Of a stretch of 64,000 bases of DNA, positions 52,770-64,000 are shown piece after piece (the first letter of the stretch is position 1; each line of letters opens with the position of its first letter). Source of the DNA: Diadema setosum (taxonomy: Eukaryota > Echinodermata > Echinoidea > Diadematoida > Diadematidae); assembly GCA_033980235.1 (NCBI GenBank), contig CM067072.1, positions 26,132,192 to 26,196,191 on the forward strand, given 5' to 3'. The notes beneath the pieces are model-generated. The model did no database searches. It was not told the DNA's origin and saw nothing but the letters and a program-made list of their open reading frames with translations. A program made the position numbers and the translations under genes.

Positions 52770-54068
52770 CATATATATATATAATATATTATGTATATTT
52801 CACATACAGCAACAATAAGGAACTGAGATATGGAAATGAACTGTAGGAAATGAAAGTCAGGAAAGTTTTGTCTGAGACGTGCGAGATTTCCGAGATTTGG
52901 CAAGTGTATAATGACTGGTAATGTTTGTGAACGGCAGATATCCTGAATACATGTAATATCATATGGCGTAGGCTATCTACGATATAACAGGTGGGTTCGC
53001 TATGAATGAGAATTTTATTCAAGTAGTGATGGCCTAAATGTTTGCCCTGTTGTTCTTTAAACATGCCTTCACACACAACAACAAACTTGTAACCAATGTT
53101 ATCAGTGATGAGAGTAAAGGAAACAACACACTGTGGCTCGGTTTAATTGAGATTTCAGGAGAGTGACTGTTTTCGACTCTACTCAACCTTTAAAAAGAGA
53201 AACCTTATGACAATTTTTTTTTATTTGTACTCCAATCGTTAACAGGGGTTGACGCCTTTCTTAAAAACTACGCTTTCCTTCAAGTATGGTTTGAATTCCT
53301 GATGATATGCGAACTTGTCTTTGTTGAAGTTACCTGATTTCTATTAGGGAAAAGTAGCACTGTAAAAATAATTTCGTTCTCCTTTCCCCAGGGAAGTCAA
53401 GTAGACACACAACCTCTTTATTACAACCATGAAAGAAAATACGGGCTTTAGAAATGCGACCTTCCTTCTTCTGTGCTGATAACAGAAGTCAAGCCCAGAT
53501 CACCAGTATAAAAGCGCTTTAATGGAATGATGTATTCAGAAAGGAAATATTTTTCCTCGTACCAAAGTGAAAATATAACAAGGCACTTAGCAGTCCTAAA
53601 GTCCGCCTCCAGTGAACTTTTAAGCCCTGAATATTTATCGGTTAGTCGATCTGGCAGGCAAAGGCACCTATTCAGCTGATGCAAGCAGAAAACAAGAATC
53701 ATTAAAGAGCAATGATCATATCAAGGGCTGAGAGTTATAAAAAGGCGTAATGGTCGGTCGATACTTTAATACATGTATATTATTTTTTTCCGGCTCCAAT
53801 TTATGCTGATTCGTTGAAATTATTAAGAGAATTTTTAAGTGGAAATAGACAGCCAAACGTATGTTGGTCGATATGTAGACACGAGCATGAGAGAACAATA
53901 TCTAAAAGAGACTAATATTGTTTTTTTTTTATTTTTCATGATCTTTGCAAATACTGTCAGTGTGACTGTCATAACGATCTAAAGAAAATAAAATTGATTC
54001 CTAATTCGATGCCTTTTTTGTCCAGTATATTGAACGGAGAAAGCATTTGGTGCTTTTCAAAGGTACAA

Positions 54069-54100
<32 letters not shown>

Positions 54101-54115
54101 TCCTATATATATATT

Positions 54116-54168
<53 letters not shown>

Positions 54169-56953
54169 CACACATTAATTACTGACATGATCACATGGAT
54201 ACAATATTAATACAAACATATAGATGTATGTATTGTATGTGTGTGCTCGTGGATCGCTTGTTGACCACATGTTAGTATCTGAGAGGCGCAACCATGTTAC
54301 TTAGGAAAATACATGTACTTTTCTTTTTACGTCTTTAAAATCTGTAAAATCTCACTTCATTCATAGCAAGGAAGAAATAATTATGATTGACTCATAGATT
54401 ATTTGGTTACTGTGAACGTTGCTGCTATATTAATGAAAGAAAGCAACAACAACAACAACAACAACAAAAACAAACTTATTCTGAAGTTTACATGGAAATC
54501 ATGCAATACGCTGCTGACAAGTCCACTTGCATAGATTGCATATGAATAAATGAAACCTGCGCTGGAGGTGGAAACAAAATATCGGGCCGAGCAGGGATTC
54601 TTCAGATCACGCCGTTATATTTATATTATTTTATATATAAATATTATGCCCTATATAATGACGACATTGGTATGGGTTCAAAGTTAACATTGCCAACGGA
54701 TACACTTCCTAACCGTTTGCATGGCTAGTAAGCCTTAGTTTTTTTCTTTTTAAATGTGCGTATTGCTTAAAAAGAATAATTCAATTTAGTTTCCGATACT
54801 CTTCTAGGATTTTGGAGTTTGAACAAAGAAAAAAAAAGAAAGGAAGAGAAGAGGACCTGGCAATCAAAGTAGTGGCAGAGAAAACTGGTCAATTTTTCTG
54901 ATGAAGCGTTAAAACAATTTACATGCAAGTCAAAAACATAACTCAGCAATAGGTTAAAAGATAAAGAAAAGAGTGTGTCTTTGCAAATGTAACATTACTT
55001 ACACGTCCAAATTCATTTACAGCCGTTATTTTCACACAGTCTGACCACTCAAACTTTCGCCAATGTTTGTTTGAGAACCGTGATGCGGTACTTTCCAGCT
55101 TAGGCCAATTTCATGCTTTTGTTGTAATTCATTTGATTAAGATGATTGGATTGTTATCATCACGTAGGTTAAGCTATGATTTGGTAACTGTACCTCAGCA
55201 AATATAAACATTGCACCGTGCGCAATCACTTATGAAAAGTCAAATTGATATCGTGGCACACCCTTCAAAAAATTATTACACTACGTAAAAAAGAAGAAAT
55301 CATTGTAGAAGGTGTAGATATGTTTGAATTGTGTCCCTTAATATTTTGTGCCTCTGCATCTGTCATTATTTAATACACCCTTTTCCTAATCCTGGCAATG
55401 TTTAATTTGTGTTAATGTTAATACCGACTTCACAGCACCTCGTGATAATGTAACATTTCATTCCATGCGCTATGTTTTCTTCGTTTTACTCTATAACAAA
55501 GGATCGTGTTTTTTTTCTTGGATATTAAAGATCTTTTCTCTTTGCAGACGAAACACGGTTCCCGTTGTGAAATATGTGTCGTTCGTAACTCAATGCTGAC
55601 AACGCAAAAATAGCAAAGAGAATTGGTTATCTTCGCATGGAAAAACCTAAATTACTTAGATCATGTACTGCCGACACAAGCAACAAATACTAGTATAGTA
55701 CTTACTAATTTCAGATATGGTGAGTTTTGTTTATTTCCTTGTCATCGTCTTAACCAACACACGATCAACACAAACAGGCATCGCACTGTGTGCGATGCGA
55801 GATGGGAGAAGCGCTCATTATCTAATAAGAAAATATCATGTCTATTTGATCTGGTGAAGAAATATGCTTGCTTATTTAATGGTTTGCGAAAGAATCATCT
55901 ATTTTCTTTTTATTTCCATTTTCGGATGGGGGAGTCAAACAATACAGAGTAACTGAAATTTTTGAATCCGTATGGATTCACGTAGGAAAAATGATCACAC
56001 AGCGATGACTTTTCAGAATTCCATTCTCAAATAACGCACCATTATGCAAAAGTTATGCAATTTTCCGTGTTAATAACACTTCTGTCAAGGTAGCAGTATA
56101 CTTTTGCCTACACCCCATTCACATTACACCGTAGACTAATAAAAAAAAACTAAAAATATATAGTTTATGCATATATATATATTTTTTCTTTCTCTCTCTC
56201 TCTAAACATGATCAACTGAGCGGAAGGGTTTCATGCAGAAGACCTTTTTGGTGGAGTGCACAGTCCCCATTAAAAGCAGTCGCCGTACAAGTATTGTCTT
56301 TGAATCTTGCTGTTATTCTATTCTGTATAGGCCTACTTATTTTTCCATTCAGACGTCTTAAACTGGATGGAATTATTGCCTTTAACTGCAACCCATTATG
56401 ACTACGAAATAGAAGAAAGAATTAAAAAAAAAACATTAAACATAAACCATAATGATTGCGTGTAGATTGGCAGGCATGATAAAGGACTTCAAATGGCATG
56501 TAAACTGTCAGTATTCAAAGCTCAATTTCTAACATATTCAATATCAAATTGAGGCAAAATCCAACTTACCGTGACACCACATATTCGTGAAATGACATAA
56601 CTTTTAACATAAATGGGTACACGTATAGACTTATATTATTAATCCTTATATTTTTTAGATAAACATTGGTCGTTAAATTCACTTAGTATTCACATAGGCA
56701 GCGCACGGTACAATGAGAGTGGGTATTGCTTTGTGCTATTTCACTTAGAACAGATCTTTATGTTTTACGTTTTGTGTGTAGGCTTATGTGTGTGCACGTA
56801 ACCGTGAAATCGAATGTTGTCTTTTGAAATTTCGCTTCTTTCGTTTTTTTCTCCCGACAACACGAAACACTACTTTTCCTGTTCCTATTGCTATCCTTTT
56901 GATAAAACCCTATTCAAGCCAAATATTTGTATCATTTCGTAACATGCATCGGC
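51675..56953. other. No supported gene
   Basis: GPCR 3' flank, the 52.6-kb hairpin, microsatellites and otherwise AT-rich sequence. Short frames have no recognisable features. Confidence 0.5.
52620..52704. repeat. 39-bp-arm hairpin set between (TA)n tracts
   Basis: Arms 52620-52658 and 52666-52704 are complementary at 38 of 39 positions around a 7-base loop (GAGGAAA). (TA)n lies directly upstream (52581-52611), and a second tract follows from ~52729 after ~25 bp of mixed TA-rich sequence. Near-perfect arms suggest a recent insertion or palindrome; the TA setting fits a MITE that targets TA repeats. Confidence 0.85.
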
Positions 56954-58212
56954 CTACGTCCGCCTCAGGCAGAAAACTGCTGAGATCGTACGGCGTATGG
57001 CTGGCTGGGCCATGGCATAAGCCACGGGGTTTATCAAGCTATTCCAACAGGACGTCCAGCGAGCTAGGCCAGAGTATAGTTGAAGTGCTTGTTGAATGCC
57101 TTGTAGGCATCCGATGCGACGGCATGAAATATGATGGTCATGGTGTTCGGGAGCCAAGTGATGGTAAAAACGATTACGACGAAAGCAAGGGTTCTCAAAG
57201 TCTTACTGTTTTCGGATGAAGAGTCAACATAAGGGTGTTGCTGACTGCTGCGAATTGTACGGCCACGACCACGACCACGACCACGGGGCCCTTGGTTTTC
57301 TGTGCTAATGTCACTACTAATTTTTCTCACGCTCTGGACATCAGATTGGTACACGTGTTTGATATTGATCCTGACATTACCAACGTCTTCTTTCAAGTCG
57401 CTTCCGATTGTTTTGATTAGCTTTGAGGAACCTTTGGAAAGGCTAGAAATCTCAGCGGAATCACAAATCTCAACCGCTGCTCCGTCATCACCTAGTGCAC
57501 TATCACCGCTAACGTTTGAATCTCTGCGAATTTTTTTCACTCTTGCCACTTTGGCAATGTTCAGGAGGCGCTTTCTACTACTATTTCTTACCTGCAAATA
57601 AATGCGAACGCATAGTATCAGAATGAGTGGAAACGGTCCGACGAATCTTAGGAAACAAATCAGCAGATTAGATGCCTGTGAAAGGGTGTAGTTTGGTCTT
57701 GGCAGTTTTGTCGGCGTCAGTAAGTCAGTTGGTTCAAGGAGATCCCAAAGAACAGTAATGGTCATCCAAACACAGAACGGTATGACCCAGGTTAGAATGT
57801 TGACATACACTGCCTTCTTCTTACTCTTGGATTGGAAGTGTCGTATTGGATAGAATGTGGCGATGTAGCGGTCGATGCTGATAACGACAATGCCGAACAC
57901 CGACACACCGAGAAGTGAATTCTGAACTCCCAGGAACAAAATGCCTGTCATTGTTCCAAAGATCCACTTGTTAAACAGTTCTAGTGTAGATCGGATAGGC
58001 ATTACCACGAGGCCAACCATCAGATCTGCGATAGTCATATTCATTATAAAGTAATTGTTGTAGGTTCTCAATTTTTTCTCAACAGCAAACGCCATCAAAA
58101 TCAGCAAATTCAGGAAAATCGTCAGAATGGACGTTGTAGCGTATACAAAGAAGGACCCAGTCAGTTTTAGCCCCGCTGCAGCATCGATACCTGTTGAATT
58201 TGTCAAATTCAT
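56954..58212 (-). pseudogene. Muscarinic/histamine-like class A GPCR copy, frameshifted before TM7
   Basis: Tandem paralogue of the receptor at 61.85-63.11 kb. The start at 58212 (MNLTNSTG) matches the paralogue's start; a CCAG acceptor behind a long T tract lies just upstream (exon from ~58238), so a 5' UTR intron is likely. TM1-TM6, DRY, WLPNT and a long third cytoplasmic loop are intact. That loop carries an (Arg-Gly)n tract at 57258-57285 which the paralogue lacks. At ~57075-57078 an extra TA dinucleotide (AACTATACTC, against AACTACTC in the paralogue) shifts the frame after HFNY, giving a stop three codons later at 57064. TM7 with NPVAY and the C-tail continue in another frame to the stop at 56954-56956. 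The predicted product therefore lacks TM7 and would not be a normal receptor. Pseudogene, allele or sequencing error are all possible. Confidence 0.82.
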
Positions 58213-58239
58213 GATTAAATGACCAGGTGGCAAGCACTC

Positions 58240-59392
58240 TGGAAAAAAAAAAAGTACACACCTGACAGGATGAATTGAAAACCCGAGGCAAAGGTGCGAT
58301 GTCTCAGTGAAACAATGCAAGAGATATTTTCACATTAGAAGTCACAAATCTTTGTGTGTGTGTCTGTGTGAAAGAATTAGGTGACAGTTCCATTTTATCT
58401 CGTTGGAATTCCCATGAGAAGCTTGGGGAAGGCGTATCTTCCTTGAATGAAGCATTTAACGCATGCGTATAATTGGGTGGTGCATATACGTTTAATACGT
58501 TAGTATTTGACTTTTGGAGGAGCTAACAAGGGATACCTATGAATATAATTGAGCTCGATGCTACAAAAGCACATACCCGTGCAGTTAGAGCAATTACTAT
58601 TCAGCGATGATAAAAGCCCTTTGAGTGCAAGGAAAGCTTTGAACGGAAGCTTTTTGCTATTTGACGAACCAAATTTGTATGGATTTATTCACTCAACAGA
58701 TCTGTAATGACAGGGGTCGCCCGTCAATCAAAAACTGTCCATGAATAAGTAATCCACGTTCAAATAGATCTTTTATTCACAGAGAAGCTCTTTCGTTGCT
58801 GTCCCTGGGCAAAGAATTTTGCAGTTTAGCACCTTGTTTGTTATTCATTTGTTTCAATTTATCACATCACCATTTAGAGACTTTTAATAAAACTTTGTTT
58901 CATAAAAAGAATAGTATAAGTGAAGTTTTTTGTTGATTTTATGAATCTTTTCATGCTGAGAACTTTGGTTGCTTACGCTCGAAAGACTCGGCTATAGCCT
59001 TTGTAATCCAAGGTCAGAACCTGTAAGAAAAATGGTATGTGTGCGTCATCTCCTTTTCACACATTTTGCAACTTAAATGAGCCGTTATTGCACAAACCTT
59101 TTCATTCGACATACGTTCAAACATGTATTATGCTATTATCGTTGGTTTGTTCATGCGAGGGTTAGTATCATAATAAAGAAAACTACATATATAAGAAATT
59201 TCTAAGCGATGAGGGAAAGAATGTTCAACCAGTCATCTCCTCTAAAGGTTATTTTCGAGAAAATCAATGCTTGTCATACGCAGTTCTTGTATACAGGCGT
59301 GGTCAACAGAATCAACCGGAGGTAAACATATTATTTCTCTCACGTTGATGGGATTTATTGAAAAGACAGTTTGCCAATTTCATTAAAACATG

Positions 59393-59440
<48 letters not shown>

Positions 59441-60962
59441 TATATATATACATTTTTTTTTCAACTACGATTCCACATCTTCTTCAATTGTGAAACTAAG
59501 GAAAACCGGAACAATGCTCAATCCCGTGCAGTACATCTACACTAGGGATACTGGGCGAAAGCTTTGTATCCTTTTCAGTACCAGCTGAGTAGATCACATA
59601 TACCCACTCAACTGTGTTCAGTGAAGTCAAAAATGTTCTCTTCATGCATAACAGATTTTTGTTGCATCCCATCATTCACCCAATTATTCTCAACAAGAAG
59701 CTTATCAATGCTACAAAAATAGCTGACCGTAATTCGACAATCCAAATTTTTCTCTCGTTTCTCTGGTTTCCACCATTCTGTGAAAGCCTATCATGGATGT
59801 GCTAGCGCGATGCCTGGTAAAATTATAGAATTTAAGGAAAACAAATCTGCGTCACAACAGGGTAACAAGAGTCGGAGGAGAAAAACTAGAAATCTATAAA
59901 AAAAAAAATGTTTGATATGACAAAGATTACCTCACTCTGCCAAGTAATAAATGAATACGTTCAACATTCACATATCTAAAGATCTATCCCTACGTTAATC
60001 AGCTCGACTGATACTTCATGAACAACTTATTCGAAGGCAAAAAGTCATAATTATCTACCTACTTCCACTCCTCCTTTGGACTTGCAATTAATGCTATGTA
60101 TTAATATTTACGCAAAGTGTACTACACATACAAAGATCTGAAAGTCAAAATAAGTCTCGGGTGTCGGGTGTATACTTTAGATGGAAAATTGGTAGAACAG
60201 AATGTTCTTTTGACATAGATACCGGTACAAGTTGTCACAAAGTATAGTTAAAAACAGATTAATTGTTTGATCAACATACCATAATTTCATACTACTTGAT
60301 CATGTAGACTGATTACTCCTCCCCGTTGTGACATTTCAAATGAATCTATCAACATGGTCTTTGAGGTTAAAGACAGCTTCTACTCAAGTTACGTAAACAT
60401 TTTTTATTATTACGTCGACGTGGTTCTATATGTTTTAATCGACTTGATATTTGTCTCACTCGTTTACACAACATATTCCTATCCAACCGCAGCGCATCTT
60501 TTTTTTTTCCTTGCAGTGCTAGCTCACCTTCGTTTCAGGATGAAATGACACAATCATTCACAATCAAAGCATTGACACTTGTTCGCTTATTTCCTAACAT
60601 TGACAGTTGGGCCTACACAGCAAGGCAGAGATTTTGACATGTCATACTTTACTATTATCCTAAATAATCTATTCTCCGTTTTGTTTAAGAAACGCAGAAC
60701 TGTGAAAATGTCAAAAGTATCAATAAATGTATATTTTTAACGCAATAATTTACAGCCAAGTGTGATTGAAAGGTATTAAGAACAATAGTTTTCCGACTAT
60801 TCATTCATAATCAGAGCACATCAAGATACTTATTTCTTTAACGTTAAAAAAATCTTTAAAGTACCTTAATTTTAAACAAATACATAGTCCTAAGATATGG
60901 AATAATTTACAGCTCCATGAATACCAAAATTATATCGTAATCAAAGGAAATCATATAATTTA
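58240..60962. other. Upstream region of the frameshifted GPCR; no other gene
   Basis: Includes the CGCATGCG site and a (TA)n tract (59396-59450). No coding frame was supported. Confidence 0.5.
58459..58468. promoter_or_regulatory. ACGCATGCGT palindrome upstream of the frameshifted GPCR copy
   Basis: Ten-base palindrome sharing the CGCATGCG core with the site at 63340, at a similar distance from the start codon. Surrounding bases are only weakly alike, so the core may have been retained. Confidence 0.35.
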
Positions 60963-61522
60963 TGTGACCGTGCATCACAAAGGTATTCTTCTTCCACATT
61001 ATTTCTGAGTTTGGAATCATAAAATGAATGGGAAAGTCTGTTTTCAGCATTTTTTTTTCTAGAACTTTTTTTTTTGTAGAGTAGGGAGATCAGGTATGTT
61101 TTTAACAGAGGCCCCCTTTTATTTCTTGAAAATCCTTTGCACAATCTTCACTTTCAACTCTGATAACATTCGAACAGATAAAGCCACTGCTTTGGAAGTT
61201 GGCGCTAATAATGAATAGAATGTTTTAATACAGCGTGGTTAGTTTTAGCTCAATCTGGTAATCCCTTCATTGCTGTGGCTCCAGTGGTTTACAAGCTGTA
61301 TTTTTGTCTTATTCTTCGTACAGCTAGCACGGTTTGGTAAAGATTAAGCGCTTGAATAAACCCTATACTTCAGAAGCTCTTTTCTCAGTTCACAATCTCC
61401 AGAGTGTTTGCTTTCTTTCCAAAAATTAAGATAGGTTAGGAGAGTCTGCACTTTTAGAACCTGTCCTTAACTTAAAATCCATGTCGGTCGACTTTTTGTT
61501 GGTTTTGTGATGCAGGGTCACA
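60963..61522. mobile_element. TIR element, family 'TGTGACC', copy 2
   Basis: Begins TGTGACCGTGCATCACAAA and ends TTTTGTGATGCAGGGTCACA, with TA directly outside both ends, which would fit a Tc1/mariner-type TA target duplication. It shares its interior blocks with the copy at 41.3-42.0 kb and is ~150 bp shorter. Non-coding. Confidence 0.75.
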
Positions 61523-61851
61523 TAGGTATGAGATTTTGTTTCACTTTTTAACATATTCAATACAAAATGCAAGGCATGTGTAAATAAATTTTCACTAAGG
61601 TACCCTTGCAATGATTTTTGTCTGGTATTGGATCTTATAGGCATTAGATCTCAAGAGCAGGGCGTCAAAAGTGCAACTCTATGATGCTTGGGTTGCCTAA
61701 TGAAATGCCATGACGAGAAAACGTAAGATTATATTTTGGATTGAAAAAGACATTAATGTTGCTGATCGCGACATCAAATGATGTTTTCATTTAGTCTTAA
61801 CCCGGGTGCTAATCTTGAACCGTGTTGCATCATTTTACAGCGATGTCCCCA

Positions 61852-63114
61852 TTACAGCCGCCTCATGCAGAGGGTGGACATGATCGTATGGCGTATGGCT
61901 GGCTGGGCCATGGCATAAGCCACGGGATTTATCAAGCTGTTCCAACAGGACGTCCAGCGAGCTAGGCCAGAGTAGTTGAAGTGCTTGTTGAATGCCTTGT
62001 AGGCATCCGGTGCGACGGCATGAAATATGATGGTCATGGTGTTCGGGAGCCAAGTGATGGTAAAGACGATCACGACGAAAGCTAGGGTTCTCAGAGTTTT
62101 AATGTTTTCGGATGAAGAGTCGACACAAGCTTGCCTCCGGTTGGTATCATGTTGTTTGCGAGAAGGTCCGATGTGGCTGGATGATTTGCCATTACGTGGT
62201 CCCAGGTTTGTTCCCCTTTCACCACTCGTCTTTCCTGTACCTTGATCATGACATTGGTGCTCACTTTTGGCATTCATGTTGGTATTGTCGAAACATTTCT
62301 GCCACTGGTTTTCATTGGCCGTTATCGGCTTTGAAATGCTTTGAGAAATACTCGGTACTGGGATGGAGTTACTCGACACCTGTAATATTTCGTCATTGCT
62401 GCAACAAGGATCTCCGAGTGTCTTATCATTTCTTTGACTGCTTTTCACACTGGCCTGTTTAACAAAATTTACAAGACGCCTCCTGCCACTCTTTCTTACC
62501 TGCAAATAAATGCGAATGCAAAGTACCAGAATGACAGGAAACGGCCCTGCAAATCTTAGGAAACAAATTAGTAGATTAGATGCCTGTGAAAGGGTGTAGT
62601 TTGGTCTTGGCAGCTTTGCCGGCGTCAGTAAGTCAGTTGGTTCAAGGAGATCCCAAAGAACAGTAATGGTCATCCAAACGCAGAACGGTATGACCCAGGT
62701 GAGAATGTTGACATACACTGCCTTCTTCTTACTCTTGGATTGGAAGTGTCGTATTGGATAGAATGTGGCGATGTAGCGGTCGATGCTGATAACGACAATG
62801 CCGAACACCGACACACCAAGAAGTGAGTTCATTACGCCCTGAAATAAGATACCTGCCAATGCTCCAAAGATCCACGTATTAAACAGTTCCAGCGTACAGC
62901 GGATAGGCATTACCACGAGGCCCACCACCAGATCTGCGATAGCCATGTTGATTATAAAGTAATTGTTGTAGGTTCTCAACCTTTTCTCAACCCCAAACGC
63001 CATCAAAATCAGCAAATTCATGAATATCGTCAAAACAGACGTGGTGGCGTACGCAAAGAAAGGCAGGCTAAGGTTTACTTCTATTCCACCAACTTCTCCT
63101 GCTGTAGAATTCAT
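61852..63114 (-). CDS. Muscarinic/histamine-like class A GPCR, intact, lacking the usual disulfide cysteines
   Basis: Single-exon 420-residue seven-helix receptor. Landmarks are N33 (TM1), D61 (TM2), DRY at 112-114, W140 (TM4), P193 (TM5), a third cytoplasmic loop of more than 120 residues, WLP at ~355-357 (TM6) and NPVAY at ~396-400 (TM7). Overall pattern and loop size resemble muscarinic/histamine H3-type receptors. Two expected features are missing. Position 3.25, normally Cys, is Gly88, and the second extracellular loop (about 157-180) also has no Cys, so the standard TM3-ECL2 disulfide cannot form. Position 3.32, the amine-binding Asp, is Met95 (Gln in the copy at 57 kb). Amine binding is therefore unlikely, and the ligand is unknown. 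N-glycosylation sequons lie in the N-terminus (NST, NLS) and ECL2 (NYT). A CGCATGCG palindrome lies ~227 bp upstream of the start. Confidence 0.88.
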   Translation of the reverse strand: MNSTAGEVGGIEVNLSLPFFAYATTSVLTIFMNLLILMAFGVEKRLRTYNNYFIINMAIADLVVGLVVMPIRCTLELFNTWIFGALAGILFQGVMNSLLGVSVFGIVVISIDRYIATFYPIRHFQSKSKKKAVYVNILTWVIPFCVWMTITVLWDLLEPTDLLTPAKLPRPNYTLSQASNLLICFLRFAGPFPVILVLCIRIYLQVRKSGRRRLVNFVKQASVKSSQRNDKTLGDPCCSNDEILQVSSNSIPVPSISQSISKPITANENQWQKCFDNTNMNAKSEHQCHDQGTGKTSGERGTNLGPRNGKSSSHIGPSRKQHDTNRRQACVDSSSENIKTLRTLAFVVIVFTITWLPNTMTIIFHAVAPDAYKAFNKHFNYSGLARWTSCWNSLINPVAYAMAQPAIRHTIMSTLCMRRL

Positions 63115-64000
63115 GGTATGTATGAAAAGAACTTGATGGAAAATGTTCAGGAAAGATCAAAAAATGGGAAACAGGTTGAATATAAGAAACTTGAATATCA
63201 TCAGAGAATTGGTCATGAAATCAGCACCTTTGCGTCAGAATGCGGAGTGGCAACTTAATCTGACTTCGATGTCACTAATAAGGCAGAGTTTTTCTTCCAT
63301 CATTTTTATGTATCAGTCCCTTTTTGCGCACGGCACTCAGCGCATGCGCATTCTTATATGCTGTACAAGGCGATCAATACACACTGTGAACTTATTGTCG
63401 AATGATTTTCTTCCTCTTTTAATAGGGCGGAGATACAAACAAAACACAGCTATGACTGTTTACGCTCTCTAAAATATAAGCTCATGTACTCGTCCATACA
63501 TCGATCCACACACCAGTGCGGTTGCAGATATTGCGATTCAGTATTCGCTGTTGGTAAAACATGTGAAGAGTTTTATCGCAAAACGAGCTAACTGCATTCT
63601 TGTAAAGTTGAGATGTATGTGATTAAAGTTACTAAAAAGAAAATAGTAAAAAGATACAGAAAATTTTTATCATAACTTCTAGAATCCTTATGTCGCAAGT
63701 AACGTATTATTGTAAAGGTTTAATATTGCTGTATCTGATGATGGACTAACTTTAAAATGCTTAAAAATGGTGCTCAGCTCATTTTGCAATAGAACTCTTC
63801 ATGTGTTTATAAAACAAATGCAGCATTGTAACATTTTCCATTTTGCGAGTAAGACATAAGTGAGTACGTACCTACATTCTTACTTTTTTGATTTTTATTC
63901 ACCTGTCATCATTGCGAAATGATATTATAGTTTTTATCATTGTACGGTCATGTTGAAGTTTTACTTTATTTTTCTCCATCTAAAATTATTGTATAGGGGG
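63115..64000. other. Upstream region of the intact GPCR
   Basis: Promoter-side sequence with the NRF1-like palindrome. No exon was recognised before the window ends. Confidence 0.5.
63340..63350. promoter_or_regulatory. GCGCATGCGCA palindrome upstream of the intact GPCR (NRF1-like)
   Basis: Near-perfect match to the NRF1 core GCGCATGCGC, ~227 bp upstream of the ATG at 63114 on the minus strand. A matching CGCATGCG lies ~248 bp upstream of the paralogue's ATG. Confidence 0.4.

Noticed and set aside
1..64000. tRNA, rRNA and CRISPR arrays
   Set aside because: No cloverleaf gene was seen apart from the SINE head at 46.6 kb, no rRNA blocks were recognised, and the tandem repeats have no spacer structure. 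The sequence is eukaryotic.

Overview
This is an AT-rich, intron-containing animal genome window with low gene density, many microsatellites and many degraded transposons. The combination of tandemly expanded class A GPCRs, an SLC10 pair with long extracellular N-termini, CR1/L2-type and jockey-type LINE remnants, a tRNA-like SINE and several foldback repeats suggests an ambulacrarian deuterostome, most likely an echinoderm such as a sea urchin. That placement is inference; no species marker is present.

Layout. 1-13.5 kb: no convincing gene; microsatellites, a perfect 20-bp hairpin at 7.1 kb, a decayed foldback repeat at 8.9-9.3 kb and one weak exon candidate at 6.5-6.7 kb. 13.58-16.73 kb: a 3.15-kb Helentron-like element with internal tandem repeats that carry six DR1-type nuclear-receptor motifs. 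17.70-18.49 kb: a TTAA-flanked element with a second foldback nested in it. 21.26-22.70 kb (-): an intact SLC10-type transporter. 27.0-30.9 kb: a small MITE, a 5'-truncated L2/CR1-like LINE and an abutting second LINE fragment. 33.8-36.4 kb: a diverged duplicate of the 45.2-47.9 kb region, ending in a relic of a GPCR exon. 37.0-38.4 kb (-): a second SLC10 copy with one in-frame TAG. 41.3-42.0 kb: a TIR element with a second copy at 61 kb. 46.4-46.65 kb: a SINE. 47.5-51.7 kb (+): a three-exon peptide-receptor-like GPCR whose exon 2 acceptor lies at the edge of a foldback MITE. 57.0-58.2 kb (-): a GPCR copy frameshifted before TM7. 61.85-63.11 kb (-): its intact paralogue.

The theme is local duplication followed by decay. 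Three receptor or transporter loci each have an intact copy plus a broken copy or relic: SLC10 by a nonsense codon, the muscarinic-like GPCR by a 2-bp frameshift, and the peptide-like GPCR as a ~70-bp exon remnant. No operon-like logic applies. All genes are predicted membrane proteins, and nothing in the sequence shows that they work together. Exon boundaries were read by eye from splice consensus and protein continuity, and repeat boundaries are approximate unless stated.
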